Source of the DNA: Burkholderiaceae bacterium
GTDB lineage: Bacteria; Pseudomonadota; Gammaproteobacteria; Burkholderiales; Burkholderiaceae_C
Assembly: GCA_030654805.1 (NCBI GenBank)
Contig: JAURWR010000001.1
Coordinates: 1 to 64,000, forward strand
Reading direction: 5' to 3'
DNA length: 64,000 bases
Of this stretch, positions 36,575-46,335 are shown in pieces; positions within the stretch are counted from its first letter, which is position 1; every line of letters starts with the position of its first letter. The notes below the pieces were generated by a model. That model was not told the DNA's origin, did no database searches, and saw only the letters and a list, made by a program, of their open reading frames with translations. The translations under genes were made by a program, and so were the position numbers.

Positions 36575-37357
36575 TCACTGCATGAACCAGCCGTGGCTGA
36601 CCACCAGCGACTGGCCGGTCAGTGCGTTCGAGTTGAAGCTGGCGAACAGCAGCGCCACGTCGGCCACGTCCTGCACGGTGGTGAACTCACCGTCGACGGT
36701 TTCCTTGAGCATTACCTTCTTGATCACATCGTCTTCGGTGATGCCGAGCGCCTTCGCCTGCTCGGGAATCTGCTTGTCGACCAGTGGCGTGCGCACGAAG
36801 CCGGGGCAGATCACATTGGCGCGGATGCCGTGCTTGCCACCCTCCTTCGAGACCGTCTTGCACAGGCCCATCAGCCCGTGCTTCGCGGTGACGTAGGCCG
36901 ACTTCAGCACCGAGGCCTCCTTCGAGTGCACCGAGCCCATGTAGATGATGCTGCCGCCCTTGCCGGACGCCTTCATGTGCGGCACGCAGGCCTTGGTGGT
37001 CAGGAACGCACCGTCCAGGTGGATCGCCAGCATCTTCTTCCAGTCGGCGAACGGAAACTCCTCGACCGGGTGGACGATCTGCACGCCGGCGTTGCTGACC
37101 AGCACGTCGACGCCGCCATAGGCAGCCACCGCCTCGGCGACGGCGGCGTTGACCTGCTCTTCGCTGGTCACGTCCATCGTCACCGCCATCGCGGTGCCGC
37201 CGGCCTTCGTGATTTCATCGGCCGCCGCCTGCGCCGCCGCCTTGTTCATGTCGGCGATCACGACCTTGCCGCCTTCGCGGGCATAGACGATGGCGATTTC
37301 CTTGCCGATGCCGCTGGCGGCGCCGGTGATGATGCAGACCTTGTCCTGGAGCTTCAT
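36575..37357 (-). CDS. bdhA: 3-hydroxybutyrate dehydrogenase
   Basis: This enzyme oxidises (R)-3-hydroxybutyrate, the monomer released from PHB, to acetoacetate. The 260-aa short-chain dehydrogenase has [10 protein letters not shown] near residue 12, NAGVQIVHP, and the catalytic Ser-Tyr-Lys in [21 protein letters not shown]. It closely resembles known BdhA, including the C-terminal VSHGWFMQ. The start overlaps the upstream patatin stop (ATGA). The pair fits intracellular PHB turnover. Confidence 0.94.
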   Translation of the reverse strand: MKLQDKVCIITGAASGIGKEIAIVYAREGGKVVIADMNKAAAQAAADEITKAGGTAMAVTMDVTSEEQVNAAVAEAVAAYGGVDVLVSNAGVQIVHPVEEFPFADWKKMLAIHLDGAFLTTKACVPHMKASGKGGSIIYMGSVHSKEASVLKSAYVTAKHGLMGLCKTVSKEGGKHGIRANVICPGFVRTPLVDKQIPEQAKALGITEDDVIKKVMLKETVDGEFTTVQDVADVALLFASFNSNALTGQSLVVSHGWFMQ

Positions 37358-38526
37358 GAGACGGTTTCCGGGTGGTTGATGTGAGGGCTGTCACCGGTGA
37401 GGTCGAACACGCGCACCCCGTGGGGGTGGCGCTCGCGCTGCAACCAGCGGTGATCGTGCAAAGTGTGAGCCATGTCGGCGCGGCCGGCATCCCAATGTTC
37501 CTGCATCGACAGGCGGGAGAACTCGTAGTCTTTCGACTGGCTCTCGTAGTGCTTGCTGCGGTAGATCAGGTGCACCACGTCGACCGCGTGCTCGCAACGA
37601 ACGCGTGACAGGGCGAGCACATCGGGATCGTTGCGCAACTCGGGCGGCAGCTTCGCGATCAGGCGCTGCGCCGCCTGCGCAATCACCTGCCGATCGAGTT
37701 CGTTGGTGGTGGTTAGACGGGTGCGGCTGGAAAAACGGATGTCCTTCTCGCGCTCGGTCACCTCGGGCAGCGTGGTCGGCAGCGCGCCGACCGCCGCGAA
37801 CAGATCGACCTGGAACACCGTGCGGCGACGCTTGCCCGGCTGGTCCAGCACGTACTGCAGCGGCGTGTTCGACACCAGCCCACCGTCCCAGAAGTGCTCG
37901 CCGTCTATCTCCACCGGCGCGAAGCCCGGCGGCAGCGCGCCGCTGGCCATGATGTGGCGCGCGTCGATGCGTTGCTTGGCTGAGTCGAAGTACGCGAAGT
38001 TGCCGGTGCGCACATTGACCGCGCCGACCGACAGCCGCATCGCCCCCGAATTGATCCGGTCGAAATCGATCAGCCGCTCCAGCGTCTCCGCCAGCGGCGT
38101 GGTGTCGTAGTAGCTGATGGCTTCGAGCGAACCGACGGGCTGAAACGGCGCGGGAGGAAAGCGCGGCTTGAAGAAGCCAGGCACGCCGAACATCATCACC
38201 TGCGACGCACTGTTTTCGTTCAACGCCTCCCGGGCACGACCGAAATTGATGATGGGCGGTGTCGGCAAGGTCGAGCTGACCAGATCCCAGAACTCGCGCA
38301 GCCGGGCCGTGCGATCGGCGGTCGGGTTTCCCGCAATGAGCGCCGCGTTGATGGCCCCGATCGAAATGCCGGCGACCCAGGTGGGTTCGTGGTGGACGGC
38401 ACTCAAGGCCTCGAACACCCCGCCCTGGTAGGCGCCCAGCGCCCCGCCACCCTGAAGCACCAGGATGGTTTCTTCGCTGTCGGTGGACGCTGCGGCGGTG
38501 TGTCGAAGAATTCGAGTGGCCTTCAT
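37354..38526 (-). CDS. Patatin-like phospholipase/esterase
   Basis: The 390-aa protein has the patatin fold signatures: the oxyanion loop [14 protein letters not shown] (near residue 24), the nucleophile elbow [11 protein letters not shown] (Ser near residue 56) and the DGG catalytic Asp ([10 protein letters not shown], near residue 213). A C-terminal DUF3734-type domain is likely. It is coupled to bdhA, so release of acyl chains or action on PHB granule lipids or polymer is possible. That link is inference. Confidence 0.88.
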   Translation of the reverse strand: MKATRILRHTAAASTDSEETILVLQGGGALGAYQGGVFEALSAVHHEPTWVAGISIGAINAALIAGNPTADRTARLREFWDLVSSTLPTPPIINFGRAREALNENSASQVMMFGVPGFFKPRFPPAPFQPVGSLEAISYYDTTPLAETLERLIDFDRINSGAMRLSVGAVNVRTGNFAYFDSAKQRIDARHIMASGALPPGFAPVEIDGEHFWDGGLVSNTPLQYVLDQPGKRRRTVFQVDLFAAVGALPTTLPEVTEREKDIRFSSRTRLTTTNELDRQVIAQAAQRLIAKLPPELRNDPDVLALSRVRCEHAVDVVHLIYRSKHYESQSKDYEFSRLSMQEHWDAGRADMAHTLHDHRWLQRERHPHGVRVFDLTGDSPHINHPETVS

Positions 38527-38533
38527 GGGACCC

Positions 38534-38550
38534 CGGGTAGTAATTACCCG
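38534..38550. promoter_or_regulatory. Inverted repeat upstream of the patatin-bdhA pair
   Basis: CGGGTA-GTAAT-TACCCG is a perfect 6-bp inverted repeat located 8 bases upstream of the patatin start codon. It could be an operator or a translational hairpin covering the ribosome site. Confidence 0.45.
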
Positions 38551-38563
38551 AGGTTACCCCGAG

Positions 38564-39652
38564 TCACTCGGGCTGGTCCAGGCTGCCGAAGGCCTTCGGA
38601 TACGTGACCAGACCCCACGGCAGCTTCTTGTCGTCGATGCGCTTGACCTGCTCCAGCGTTTTCGAGTCGATGACCACCACCTCGTTCGAACGGCCGCAGG
38701 CGACCAGGATCTGGCTGTCGTCGGGCGTGAAGCTGAAGTGCCAGCAGCGATCGCCGGTCGAGATGGTCTTGATCGTCTCGTAGGTCTTGGTGTCGTAGAC
38801 CTGGAGGTTCTTGCTCTTCGAGTTGGCGACGAACAAGCGCTCTCCGCTGCGATCGAAGGCCAGGCCATACGGCGTGTCGCCGGTCGGAACCGCCTTGACG
38901 ACTTTGTATTTCGCGTCGATCACGACCAGCGTGTTGCCATGCTCGATGGTCGCGACATAGGACTGACCGTCCGGCGCGCGCTTGATGCCGCGCGGGCGAT
39001 CGCCATAGGGCTTCACGTCGATGGTCTTGACCTTCTTGCCGCTGGCGATGTTGTGGACGGTGACGTTGTTATCTGCCTCGTTGGTGACCAGGATGTGCTT
39101 GCCGTCGGCCGAGAACTCGATGCCTTCGGTCTCCATTCCGCCCCGGATGCGCCTGAGCACCTTGCCAGCCTTCAGGTCGACCACAGCGATGTAGGCCGGG
39201 CTCTCATCGTCGTCGTCCTTGGTCTTCTCGGCCGCCATCGCTTCGGGCGAACCGGGCTTGGGAGGGGGCCCGCCGGTGGAAGACGGCTCGAAGGACACGA
39301 ACGCGAAGTGGCCGCGGGTCCGCACGAACTCCGGGTTCTTGCCGATCGCAATGTTCTTCAGCAGCTTGCCGGTGGCCCGGTCGATCACCGAGATGTTCCC
39401 ATCGCTGCGATTGGCCGTGATCAACAGCTTGCCGTCGGCCGTGACGCCGAGTCCGCGCGGCTCCTTGCCGTAGGCATCGATCTCGCCGGTGACTTCGAGT
39501 GTGGCGAGGTCGATGACCGACACGTTGCCAGCCTGGTTCGAAACATAGGCCTGACCGCCGCCAGCGGCCTGCGCCGATGCACCGGTCAGTGCTGCCGCAC
39601 AGCACAGCACAAGCGTCCATCGGGAGAAAGAGAGGGGGTGTGGTGTTTTCAT
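38564..39652 (-). CDS. Secreted YVTN-type beta-propeller protein
   Basis: The 362-aa protein has a Sec signal peptide ending near residue 29 (LTGASAQAAGG). It then has about seven repeated blades of the style YVSNQAGNVSVIDLATLEV and ILVTNEADNNVTVHN, the YVTN/lactonase-like propeller. An acidic insert (KTKDDDDES, near residue 150) interrupts one blade. Such proteins are periplasmic; no enzyme activity can be assigned. It lies in the minus-strand run below the ketopantoate-reductase-like gene. Confidence 0.88.
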   Translation of the reverse strand: MKTPHPLSFSRWTLVLCCAAALTGASAQAAGGGQAYVSNQAGNVSVIDLATLEVTGEIDAYGKEPRGLGVTADGKLLITANRSDGNISVIDRATGKLLKNIAIGKNPEFVRTRGHFAFVSFEPSSTGGPPPKPGSPEAMAAEKTKDDDDESPAYIAVVDLKAGKVLRRIRGGMETEGIEFSADGKHILVTNEADNNVTVHNIASGKKVKTIDVKPYGDRPRGIKRAPDGQSYVATIEHGNTLVVIDAKYKVVKAVPTGDTPYGLAFDRSGERLFVANSKSKNLQVYDTKTYETIKTISTGDRCWHFSFTPDDSQILVACGRSNEVVVIDSKTLEQVKRIDDKKLPWGLVTYPKAFGSLDQPE

Positions 39653-39691
39653 CGGGCTATTTTCCTGGGCTATCGCGCCGCATGGTAAGGG

Positions 39692-40630
39692 TCATTTTCC
39701 CGACGGAGGTTCCCGCCGCCGCGACGCCAGCACCTGCAGATGGGCGTGTGCGGCAGCCAGCAGGGGCGTGTCGACACCGTGTCCTTGCGCCCGCTTGACC
39801 AGATCGCCCAGCACGTGGTCGTGCTCGGTGCGCAGCCCGGCTTGCAGGTCGCGCAGCATCGAGGCGGTGAAACTCGACCCCCGCTGGGTCAGCATGCGCA
39901 GCGCCTTGCCCTGCGCCGCGTCGGGCACCGGCCTACCGCTGCGCTCAGCCGCCGAAAGGCATTCGGTGTACATCCGGCGGACCAGCGATTCGCCCAGGGT
40001 TGTGTCCATCACCTCGCCGATCGAACCCTGCATCAGCGTCGTGATGCCTGCCAGCGTCGCAAGGAAGGTCCATTTCTCCCACAGCGTCGCGACGATGTCG
40101 GCCGACACCGTCGCATCGAAGGAGGCGGGTGCGCACAACGCGACGAACTCGGCGGCAGCCCGCTGAGTCGCCGCATCGCGCCCCCCAGCGATGAGCGCGT
40201 GGACCGGGTTGAGCTGCCGGACCGAGCCGTCGGCGTCGAGCACGGCCGCGACGTGCGCCACACCGCCAAGCACGCGCTGGGCGCCGAAGCGCGCGTCGAT
40301 GGCATCCATGTGCGCGAGGCCGTTGAGAAACGGCATCACGAAGGTGCCGGGCCCAACGGCGGGCGCGATCGAATCGAGCGCGTCGTCCAGGTCGCAGGCT
40401 TTCGGAGCCAGCAGCACCAGGTCGTATTCAGGCCGCACGGTTTCACGGGTCACGCAGCGCACCGCCAGGTTCAGGTCGCCGTGCGGGCTGCGGATCGTCA
40501 GGCCCTGGTCGACCAGCAGCGCCGCTCGCGCCGGACGCACCAGAAAACTCACGTCGACGCCGGCTTCGATCAGCCGCGCGCCGAAGTAGCCGCCGACGCC
40601 ACCGGCGCCCAGGAACAGCAGTTTCTTCAT
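39692..40630 (-). CDS. Ketopantoate reductase-family (ApbA/PanE) oxidoreductase
   Basis: The 312-aa NADPH-dependent protein begins with the Rossmann motif LGAGGVGGYFGARL. It has the two-domain ApbA/PanE layout, the second domain starting near residue 185 with WEKWTFLATLAGITTLM. It may reduce 2-dehydropantoate for coenzyme A synthesis or a related alpha-keto acid. Paralogues are common in Burkholderiales, so PanE identity is not certain. Confidence 0.87.
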   Translation of the reverse strand: MKKLLFLGAGGVGGYFGARLIEAGVDVSFLVRPARAALLVDQGLTIRSPHGDLNLAVRCVTRETVRPEYDLVLLAPKACDLDDALDSIAPAVGPGTFVMPFLNGLAHMDAIDARFGAQRVLGGVAHVAAVLDADGSVRQLNPVHALIAGGRDAATQRAAAEFVALCAPASFDATVSADIVATLWEKWTFLATLAGITTLMQGSIGEVMDTTLGESLVRRMYTECLSAAERSGRPVPDAAQGKALRMLTQRGSSFTASMLRDLQAGLRTEHDHVLGDLVKRAQGHGVDTPLLAAAHAHLQVLASRRREPPSGK

Positions 40631-40705
40631 CGATCGCTCCTTCAGAGGATCGATGTTGGCACGGCCCGGCGGCGCGGAATGTCCGGGACCGAGGTCCCGG
40701 GAGGG

Positions 40706-42070
40706 TCAGAGCGAGCCGCCCCCGGGAATCCAGTTCGTGCCGGCCAGCGGCAGGCGCGCCATCGCCGCGGCCTCGACGGTCAGCGCGACCAGGTCTTCGG
40801 GTTCGAGGTGGTGCACGTTCTGCTTGCCGCAGGCGCGCGCGATGGTGGTCAGCTCCATCGTCAGGGTCTTCAGGTAGTTCTTCAGGTGGCGCGCGCCGGA
40901 GGCGGGCTGCAAGCGCTGTTCGAGCACCGCGTCCTGCGTCGTGATGCCGACCGGGCAGCGGCCGGTGTGGCAGTGGTGGCACGAGCCCGGCCGCGCCCCG
41001 AGCGCGGCGTAGTCGGCGGTCGCGTCGATGCGCTGGCCGTTCTGCTCGTAGCTGTCGTGATTGCACCCCAGCGCCATCAGCACGCCCTGCCCGATCGACA
41101 CCGCGTCGGCGCCCATCGCCAGCGCCTTCGCCACATCGGCACCGGTGCGGATGCCGCCGGAGACGATCAGCTGCACCTGGCCCTTCATGTTCAGGTCTTC
41201 GAGCGCATCGACCGCCTGGCGCAGCGCTGCCAGCGTCGGGATGCCGACGTTCTCGATGAAGCAGGTCTGCGTCGCCGCGGTGCCGCCCTGCATGCCGTCG
41301 AGCACGACGACGTCGGCACCGGCATGCACCGCCAGCTTGACGTCGTTGAAGACGCGGGTCGCGCCGATCTTCACGTAGATCGGCGTCTTCCAGTCGGTGA
41401 TCTCGCGCAGTTCGTGGATCTTGATGACCAGGTCGTCGGGCCCGGTCCAGTCGGGATGGCGACAGGCCGAGCGCTGGTCGATCCCCTCGGGCAGCGTGCG
41501 CATGGCAGCCACACGCGGGTTGACTTTCTGGCCCAGCAGCATGCCACCGCCGCCGGGCTTGGCGCCCTGCCCGATGACGATCTCGATGGCATCCGCGCGC
41601 CGCACGTCGTCGGGTTGGAAGCCGTAGCGCGACGGCAGGCATTGATAGACCAGCGTCTTCGACGAATTGCGCTCCTCCGGCGTCATGCCGCCGTCGCCGG
41701 TGGTGGTCGAGGTGCCCATCGCGGTCGCGGCGAGTCCGAGCGCCTCCTTCACGTTCGCCGACAGCGCGCCGAAGCTCATGCCAGCGATGGTGATCGGGAT
41801 GTCGAGCGTGATCGGCTTCGTCGCGAAGCGCGTGCCGAGCACGGTCTTCGTCAGGCACTTCTCGCGGTAGCCCTCGAGCGGGTAGCGCGACAGCGACGCG
41901 CCGAGGAACACCAGGTCGTCGAAGTGCGGCAGCTTGCGCTTCGCACCGAGGCCGCGGATCTCGTACAGCCCGTGCGCTGCCGCGTTGTGGATGTAGTCGA
42001 GCGCGCTGCGATCGAAGGTAGCGGACTCTTCGGTCTGGATGCGCTTCGGAAATGACGGGGAATGGTCCAT
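40706..42070 (-). CDS. FMN-binding glutamate synthase-like subunit (GlxD/MgsC type)
   Basis: The 454-aa protein (start ATG 42070, MDHSPSF) is the stand-alone synthase (FMN) domain of glutamate synthase. It has GDGGMTPEERNSSKTLVYQ, the FMN-barrel VSGGIRTGADVAKALAMGAD, and a three-Cys cluster CHHCHTGRC for a [3Fe-4S] centre. With the two small genes upstream it forms a split GltB. Such sets use glutamine to make glutamate or N-substituted glutamate. Electron input is unknown, since no GltD-like gene is present. Confidence 0.9.
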   Translation of the reverse strand: MDHSPSFPKRIQTEESATFDRSALDYIHNAAAHGLYEIRGLGAKRKLPHFDDLVFLGASLSRYPLEGYREKCLTKTVLGTRFATKPITLDIPITIAGMSFGALSANVKEALGLAATAMGTSTTTGDGGMTPEERNSSKTLVYQCLPSRYGFQPDDVRRADAIEIVIGQGAKPGGGGMLLGQKVNPRVAAMRTLPEGIDQRSACRHPDWTGPDDLVIKIHELREITDWKTPIYVKIGATRVFNDVKLAVHAGADVVVLDGMQGGTAATQTCFIENVGIPTLAALRQAVDALEDLNMKGQVQLIVSGGIRTGADVAKALAMGADAVSIGQGVLMALGCNHDSYEQNGQRIDATADYAALGARPGSCHHCHTGRCPVGITTQDAVLEQRLQPASGARHLKNYLKTLTMELTTIARACGKQNVHHLEPEDLVALTVEAAAMARLPLAGTNWIPGGGSL

Positions 42071-42089
42071 GGGGGCGTGCTCGAAGCGT

Positions 42090-42779
42090 TCAGTAATCCT
42101 GGTCCGCATCCGCGTTCCAGTGGTAGAGCGTGCGGGCCGAGGCGATGCGCTTGAACGACGACGGGTCGTGCGCGGTCTTCAGACCGGCGGCGTTCAGCAA
42201 CTCGGCGACTGTTGCGATGTCGGCCGAGGTCATCGGCTCGATCTGCGCGTCGGCGCCCAGCGACTTGATGTCGCCCTTCACGTAAAGAACCGCTTCGTAC
42301 AAAGAGTCGCCAAGCGCGTCGCCGGCGTTGCCGCAGATCACCAGGCGGCCGGCCTGCGCCATGAAGGCCGAGAAGCTGCCGACCGATCCGCCGACGACGA
42401 TGTCGCCGCCCTTCAGCGAGATGCCGCAGCGCAGGCCGGCATCGCCCTCGATCACCAGCAGCCCGCCGTGCGCAGTGGCGCCGGCGGCGTTCGACGCGAA
42501 GCCCTTCACGTGGACGCGGCCGCTCATCATGTTCTCGGCGACTCCGGTGCCGGCGCTGCCTTCGATGACGACGGTGGCGAGCTGGTTCATGCCCGCCGCG
42601 TAGTAGCCGGCGTGGCCCTGGACCGTGACATGGACCGGCGCGTTCAGGCCGACTGCCAGGTTGTGGGCGCCGTTCGGATTCGCGACGACGACCTCGCGGC
42701 CTGCGAGTTCGCTGGCCGGCTGGTGCAGGTACTGGTTCAACTCGCGCACCGTCTGCGTCGCGAGGTCGAAGGTCGTCAT
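42090..42779 (-). CDS. Glutamate synthase C-terminal GXGXG domain protein (GlxC/MgsB type)
   Basis: The 229-aa beta-helix protein has repeated Gly motifs (EGDAGLRCGISLKGGDIVVGG; VICGNAGDALGDSLYEA) of the GXGXG domain at the C-terminus of glutamate synthase. ATG 42779 is preferred. An ATG at 42797 would overlap the upstream amidotransferase by 13 bases. It bridges the amidotransferase and FMN subunits and channels ammonia in the analogous single-chain enzyme. Confidence 0.9.
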   Translation of the reverse strand: MTTFDLATQTVRELNQYLHQPASELAGREVVVANPNGAHNLAVGLNAPVHVTVQGHAGYYAAGMNQLATVVIEGSAGTGVAENMMSGRVHVKGFASNAAGATAHGGLLVIEGDAGLRCGISLKGGDIVVGGSVGSFSAFMAQAGRLVICGNAGDALGDSLYEAVLYVKGDIKSLGADAQIEPMTSADIATVAELLNAAGLKTAHDPSSFKRIASARTLYHWNADADQDY

Positions 42780-42784
42780 GTCGA

Positions 42785-43693
42785 TCACGCCTTCCATACG
42801 TACATCTCCTCGGGAGCGGGTTCGAACACGTTCGCGTGATTGATGCCGGGCAGGTGCGCCAGCGCACGGAACTCGCTGGCGATCGCCACGTAGTCGTCGG
42901 TCTCGGCCACCATCGCCGGCTTGCAGGCGAACGGGTCGCGGATCAGCGCGAGCTGGTCGGCGGTGCCCATCAGCAGCGTGTAGAAACCGTCCAGCTCATC
43001 GAAGCTGCGCTGCAGCGCGGTCGGCAGATCGTCGCCGTCGCGCAGTCGCCATTCGATGAAGCGACAGGCAGCTTCGGTGTCGTTGTCAGTGTCGAAGTGG
43101 ATGCCCAGCGGCTCGAGCTTGCGGCGCACGCCGTACGGGTTCGACAGCGACCCGTTGTGGACCAGGCAGAAATCCTCGCCGGCGGTGAACGGGTGCGCGC
43201 GGTCGGGCGTGACCGCCGATTCGGTCGCCATGCGGGTGTGGCCGACCAGGTGCGTGCCGCGCAGGTGCGCGAAGTCGTAGCGCGCCGCCACCTCGCCGGG
43301 CGTGCCGATGTCCTTGTACAGATCGATCGAGCGGCCGGTCGACAGGATGTGCAGCTTCGGATGGTGCTCGTGCAGCCAGGCTTTGACGACGCCCGGGTCG
43401 ATCGCCACCGTCAGCACCGCGTGGTTGCCGGTGGCGTGCGCCGTGGCGTCGGCCGCCAGCGCGGCATTCAGCGACACGACCAGTGCCGCCCAGTCGAACT
43501 GCGAGCCTTCGGCCGTCAGGCCCGAATACAGGCTCAGCTTGCGATGTGCCGCATCGAGCGCGTCACCGAACACCGCGAGGCCGGCCGAGTCGGGCCCGCG
43601 CTCGGTCATGCCGATCAGCATCGGCAGCATCAGCGCGCCGAGCTGTTCCTTCAGTGCCGGCTTCTTGACCAGCAGTCCCACGATGCCGCACAT
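42785..43693 (-). CDS. Class II glutamine amidotransferase (GlxB/MgsA type)
   Basis: The 302-aa N-terminal nucleophile hydrolase begins MCGIVGLL, with Cys2 as nucleophile after Met removal. Conserved HLRGTHLVGHTRMATES and FCLVHNGSLSNPYGVRR segments follow. It releases ammonia from glutamine for the synthase subunit. It is followed by the GXGXG gene after 5 bases and preceded by glutamine synthetase after 27 bases. Confidence 0.91.
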   Translation of the reverse strand: MCGIVGLLVKKPALKEQLGALMLPMLIGMTERGPDSAGLAVFGDALDAAHRKLSLYSGLTAEGSQFDWAALVVSLNAALAADATAHATGNHAVLTVAIDPGVVKAWLHEHHPKLHILSTGRSIDLYKDIGTPGEVAARYDFAHLRGTHLVGHTRMATESAVTPDRAHPFTAGEDFCLVHNGSLSNPYGVRRKLEPLGIHFDTDNDTEAACRFIEWRLRDGDDLPTALQRSFDELDGFYTLLMGTADQLALIRDPFACKPAMVAETDDYVAIASEFRALAHLPGINHANVFEPAPEEMYVWKA

Positions 43694-43720
43694 GCGATGG
43701 CTTCCGTTTCTATCCAGGTT

Positions 43721-45103
43721 TCAGAAAAACTCGAGGTAGCTCTTGATCTCCCAATCGGAGACGTGGCGCATGTACTCGATCCATTCCATGCGCTTGAGCC
43801 GGATGAACTCGCCGCCGACCGGCCCGAGCGCATCGACGATCAGTGTGTCGGCCTCCAGCGCGTCGATCGCGCGGTCCAGGTTCTGCGGCAGCACCGCGAT
43901 GCCGCGCTCGCGCAGTTGCGCCGGCGACAGGTCGTACAGGTTCTCGTTGTGCGCCGGGCCCGGGTGCAGCTTCCGGTCGATGCCGTCGAGGCCGGCGGCG
44001 ATCACCGCCGCAGTGGCGAGGTACGGATTGCACGAGCCGTCGGGCAGCCGCAGCTCGAGCCGGCCCTTCGGGATGCGCACCATCGTCGAACGGTTGTTGT
44101 CGCCGTAGCTGATGTACGCCGGCGCCCAGGTCGCGCCGGTCAGCGATCGGCCGACCACCAGGCGCTTGTACGAGTTGACGGTCGGGCAGGCCAGCGCGGT
44201 CAGCGCTGGCGCGTGCGCGAGCAACCCGCCGAGGAAGTAATACGCCAGCGTCGACAGGTTCAGGCCCTGCGGGTCGCTCTTGTCTTCGAACAAGTTCGCC
44301 CCGGCTGCATCGGCGATCGACGCGTGCATGTGCATGCCGTTGCCCGGCAGGTGGGCGAACGGCTTGGGCATGAACGAACAGACCATGTCCATCTCGTTCG
44401 CGATCTCCGACGCCGCCATCTTGAAGAAGACGTAGTGGTCGCACGAGGTCAGGCAGTCGGTGTAGGTGTAGTTGATCTCGAACTGGCCGTTCGCGTCCTC
44501 GTGGTCGATCTGGTAGACGTCGATGCCGACCGCACGCAGCGACTCGGTCAGCTTCTCCAGGTAGGCGCGGGTGCGCGACAGGCCCTTGTAGTCGTAGCAG
44601 GGCTTGGCCAGCGTGTCGCTGCCGTCGCACGGTTCGATCGCACCGGTGACGCTGTTGCGCTTGAGCAGCGAGAACTCGGGCTCAAGGCCGGTGTTCAGCG
44701 TCCAGCCACGCGCAGTCAGCCGCTCGATCTGCTTCTTCAGCGTGACGCGCGAATCGAAGGCCCAGGGCTCGCCGTTGACATGGCCGTTGCAGACGATGCG
44801 CGCCATCCCCGGCTGCCACGGCACCAGCGACAGCGTGTTCAGCTCACCGACCGCCATGAAGTCGGGCCCGTGAGGCTCGATACCGACGCCCCAGATCGCG
44901 AAGCCGGCGAAGCCCGCCCCGTCGCCGAGCACCGACGCCAGGTGCGCCACCGGCACCGCCTTCGCCTTCGCGGTGCCGTGGATGTCGACGAACTGTGCGA
45001 GCACGTACTTGACGCCCTGCGCGTCCAGGTAGCGCGAGGCATCGGCCAGGGCCTCGAAGCGCAGCGGCGCGACCGGGTCGGAGGGCTGTGCAGAAAGGCT
45101 CAT
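43721..45103 (-). CDS. glnT: Type III glutamine synthetase-like ligase (GlnT/GmaS group)
   Basis: The 460-aa protein is an ATP-dependent glutamate ligase. It has a GS beta-grasp start ([21 protein letters not shown]), a GLEPEFSLL motif, and an active-site [13 protein letters not shown] region. An [12 protein letters not shown] loop and an [13 protein letters not shown] region complete the site. The start at 45103 was chosen because the frame upstream overlaps the divergent regulator. It is the first gene of a cluster with the split glutamate-synthase genes. It could make glutamine, or gamma-glutamylmethylamide as in GmaS. Confidence 0.9.
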   Translation of the reverse strand: MSLSAQPSDPVAPLRFEALADASRYLDAQGVKYVLAQFVDIHGTAKAKAVPVAHLASVLGDGAGFAGFAIWGVGIEPHGPDFMAVGELNTLSLVPWQPGMARIVCNGHVNGEPWAFDSRVTLKKQIERLTARGWTLNTGLEPEFSLLKRNSVTGAIEPCDGSDTLAKPCYDYKGLSRTRAYLEKLTESLRAVGIDVYQIDHEDANGQFEINYTYTDCLTSCDHYVFFKMAASEIANEMDMVCSFMPKPFAHLPGNGMHMHASIADAAGANLFEDKSDPQGLNLSTLAYYFLGGLLAHAPALTALACPTVNSYKRLVVGRSLTGATWAPAYISYGDNNRSTMVRIPKGRLELRLPDGSCNPYLATAAVIAAGLDGIDRKLHPGPAHNENLYDLSPAQLRERGIAVLPQNLDRAIDALEADTLIVDALGPVGGEFIRLKRMEWIEYMRHVSDWEIKSYLEFF

Positions 45104-45179
45104 GTCGGGTTCCCGGAAGTCGATGTCGCCGCAGCGGCAGTGTAGCGTGATAGATTCTCCACAAGCAATTTTGATTCCC

Positions 45180-45803
45180 GTGAAGAAACAACCCACCGCC
45201 ACCGAACCGCCCCCGGTCGACCAGCCGCCGTCGCTGGAGAAGTCGCTCGGCAGCGCGATCCGCGAGTTGCGCCAACGCCACCAGCTGACGCTGGCGCAGG
45301 TGTCGGAGCAGGCCAACGTCAGCCGCAGCATGCTGTCGAAGATCGAGACCGGGCAGATCATGGCCGGCCTCGACACGCTCGCCCGCATCGCGCGGGCGCT
45401 GGGCGTGTCGATGTCGATGCTGTTCCGCAACTACGACGTGCCGTCGGGTGCGGCGCAGCTCGTCAAGCGCGACGCCGGCATGGAGGTGGTGCGCCGTGGC
45501 ACCAAGAGCGGTCACACCTACAAGCTGCTGGCCTACGACCCCGGGCCGGTGAAACGCTTCGAGCCGTTCCTGATCGAGATGGACGAGCAGTCGGAAAGCT
45601 TCCCGACCTTCGAGCACCCGGGCACCGAGTTCATCCACATGCTCGAAGGCACGATGGAGTACCGGCACGGCAACACCGTCTACGTGCTGGAGCCGGGCGA
45701 CTCGCTGACCTTTGCCGGGGAGATCCTGCACGGCCCGGAGCGGCTGCTGGCCAAGCCGATCCGCTTCCTTTCGGTGATCCTGTACCCGGGGGTGCCCGCG
45801 TGA
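45180..45803 (+). CDS. XRE-family regulator with C-terminal cupin domain
   Basis: The 207-aa protein has an N-terminal helix-turn-helix ([22 protein letters not shown], residues about 40-62) and a C-terminal cupin ([21 protein letters not shown], then [18 protein letters not shown]). GTG 45180 is preferred because upstream residues read through the divergent promoter. It is divergent from glnT by 76 bases and very likely controls that cluster in response to a small ligand bound by the cupin. Confidence 0.92.
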   Translation: MKKQPTATEPPPVDQPPSLEKSLGSAIRELRQRHQLTLAQVSEQANVSRSMLSKIETGQIMAGLDTLARIARALGVSMSMLFRNYDVPSGAAQLVKRDAGMEVVRRGTKSGHTYKLLAYDPGPVKRFEPFLIEMDEQSESFPTFEHPGTEFIHMLEGTMEYRHGNTVYVLEPGDSLTFAGEILHGPERLLAKPIRFLSVILYPGVPA

Positions 45804-45898
45804 GGTGATGTGATGCGCCGCACGATGGCGAGTGGCGCCGCATCAGCGTGCTTCGTTACATTCACGCTGCCCGCTCACCGCCCCGCCAGGAGAAGCCC

Positions 45899-46315
45899 AT
45901 GTCCCGTCAGCCCCACCTTCGGTTCGCGACCGCCGCGTTGCTCGCGTTGCTGGTCGCCTGGAGCGGGCCGGCCCGCGCGGCCCAGGCCGGCGAGCAGTGG
46001 GAGTACAGCGGCACGATGGACATGATGGGCATGAAGATGCCGGTTCCCCCCACCAAGGTCTGCACCCCGGTCGGTGCCGACACCACCCCGCCCGTGGACA
46101 AGAACTGCCGCCTCAGCGACGTCAAGACCACCCCCAGCAAATCCAGCTACCGCATCGTCTGCGGCCCGACCAATGCGATGGAAGGCACCGGCGAGGCGAC
46201 CCGCCAGGGCGACACCTCCCGATCGGTGCTGCGGATGAAGTCGAGCTCGGGCGACATGACCGTGACCACCGTCGGTCGCAAGCTCGGCCCCTGCACACCC
46301 ACCACCACGAACTGA
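45899..46315 (+). CDS. DUF3617-family secreted protein
   Basis: The 138-aa protein has a Sec signal peptide (cleavage near ARAAQA, about residue 26). A DUF3617-like core follows, with EQWEYSGTMDMMGMKMP and paired cysteines (KVCTP, NCRLS, IVCGP, GPCTP). ATG 45899 follows a good AGGAG site. The four Cys suggest two disulfides in the periplasm. Function unknown. Confidence 0.8.
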   Translation: MSRQPHLRFATAALLALLVAWSGPARAAQAGEQWEYSGTMDMMGMKMPVPPTKVCTPVGADTTPPVDKNCRLSDVKTTPSKSSYRIVCGPTNAMEGTGEATRQGDTSRSVLRMKSSSGDMTVTTVGRKLGPCTPTTTN

Positions 46316-46335
46316 GCACCCCGATCGCCACCCCG

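Noticed and set aside
40706-45103. Complete N-methylglutamate (methylamine) pathway
   Set aside because: Only the ligase-like and synthase-like genes are present; no dehydrogenase (mgd) genes in the window.
45171-45184. TTGATTCCCGTGAA as another ANR/FNR box
   Set aside because: Two mismatches in one half and it overlaps the regulator start codon, a poor position.
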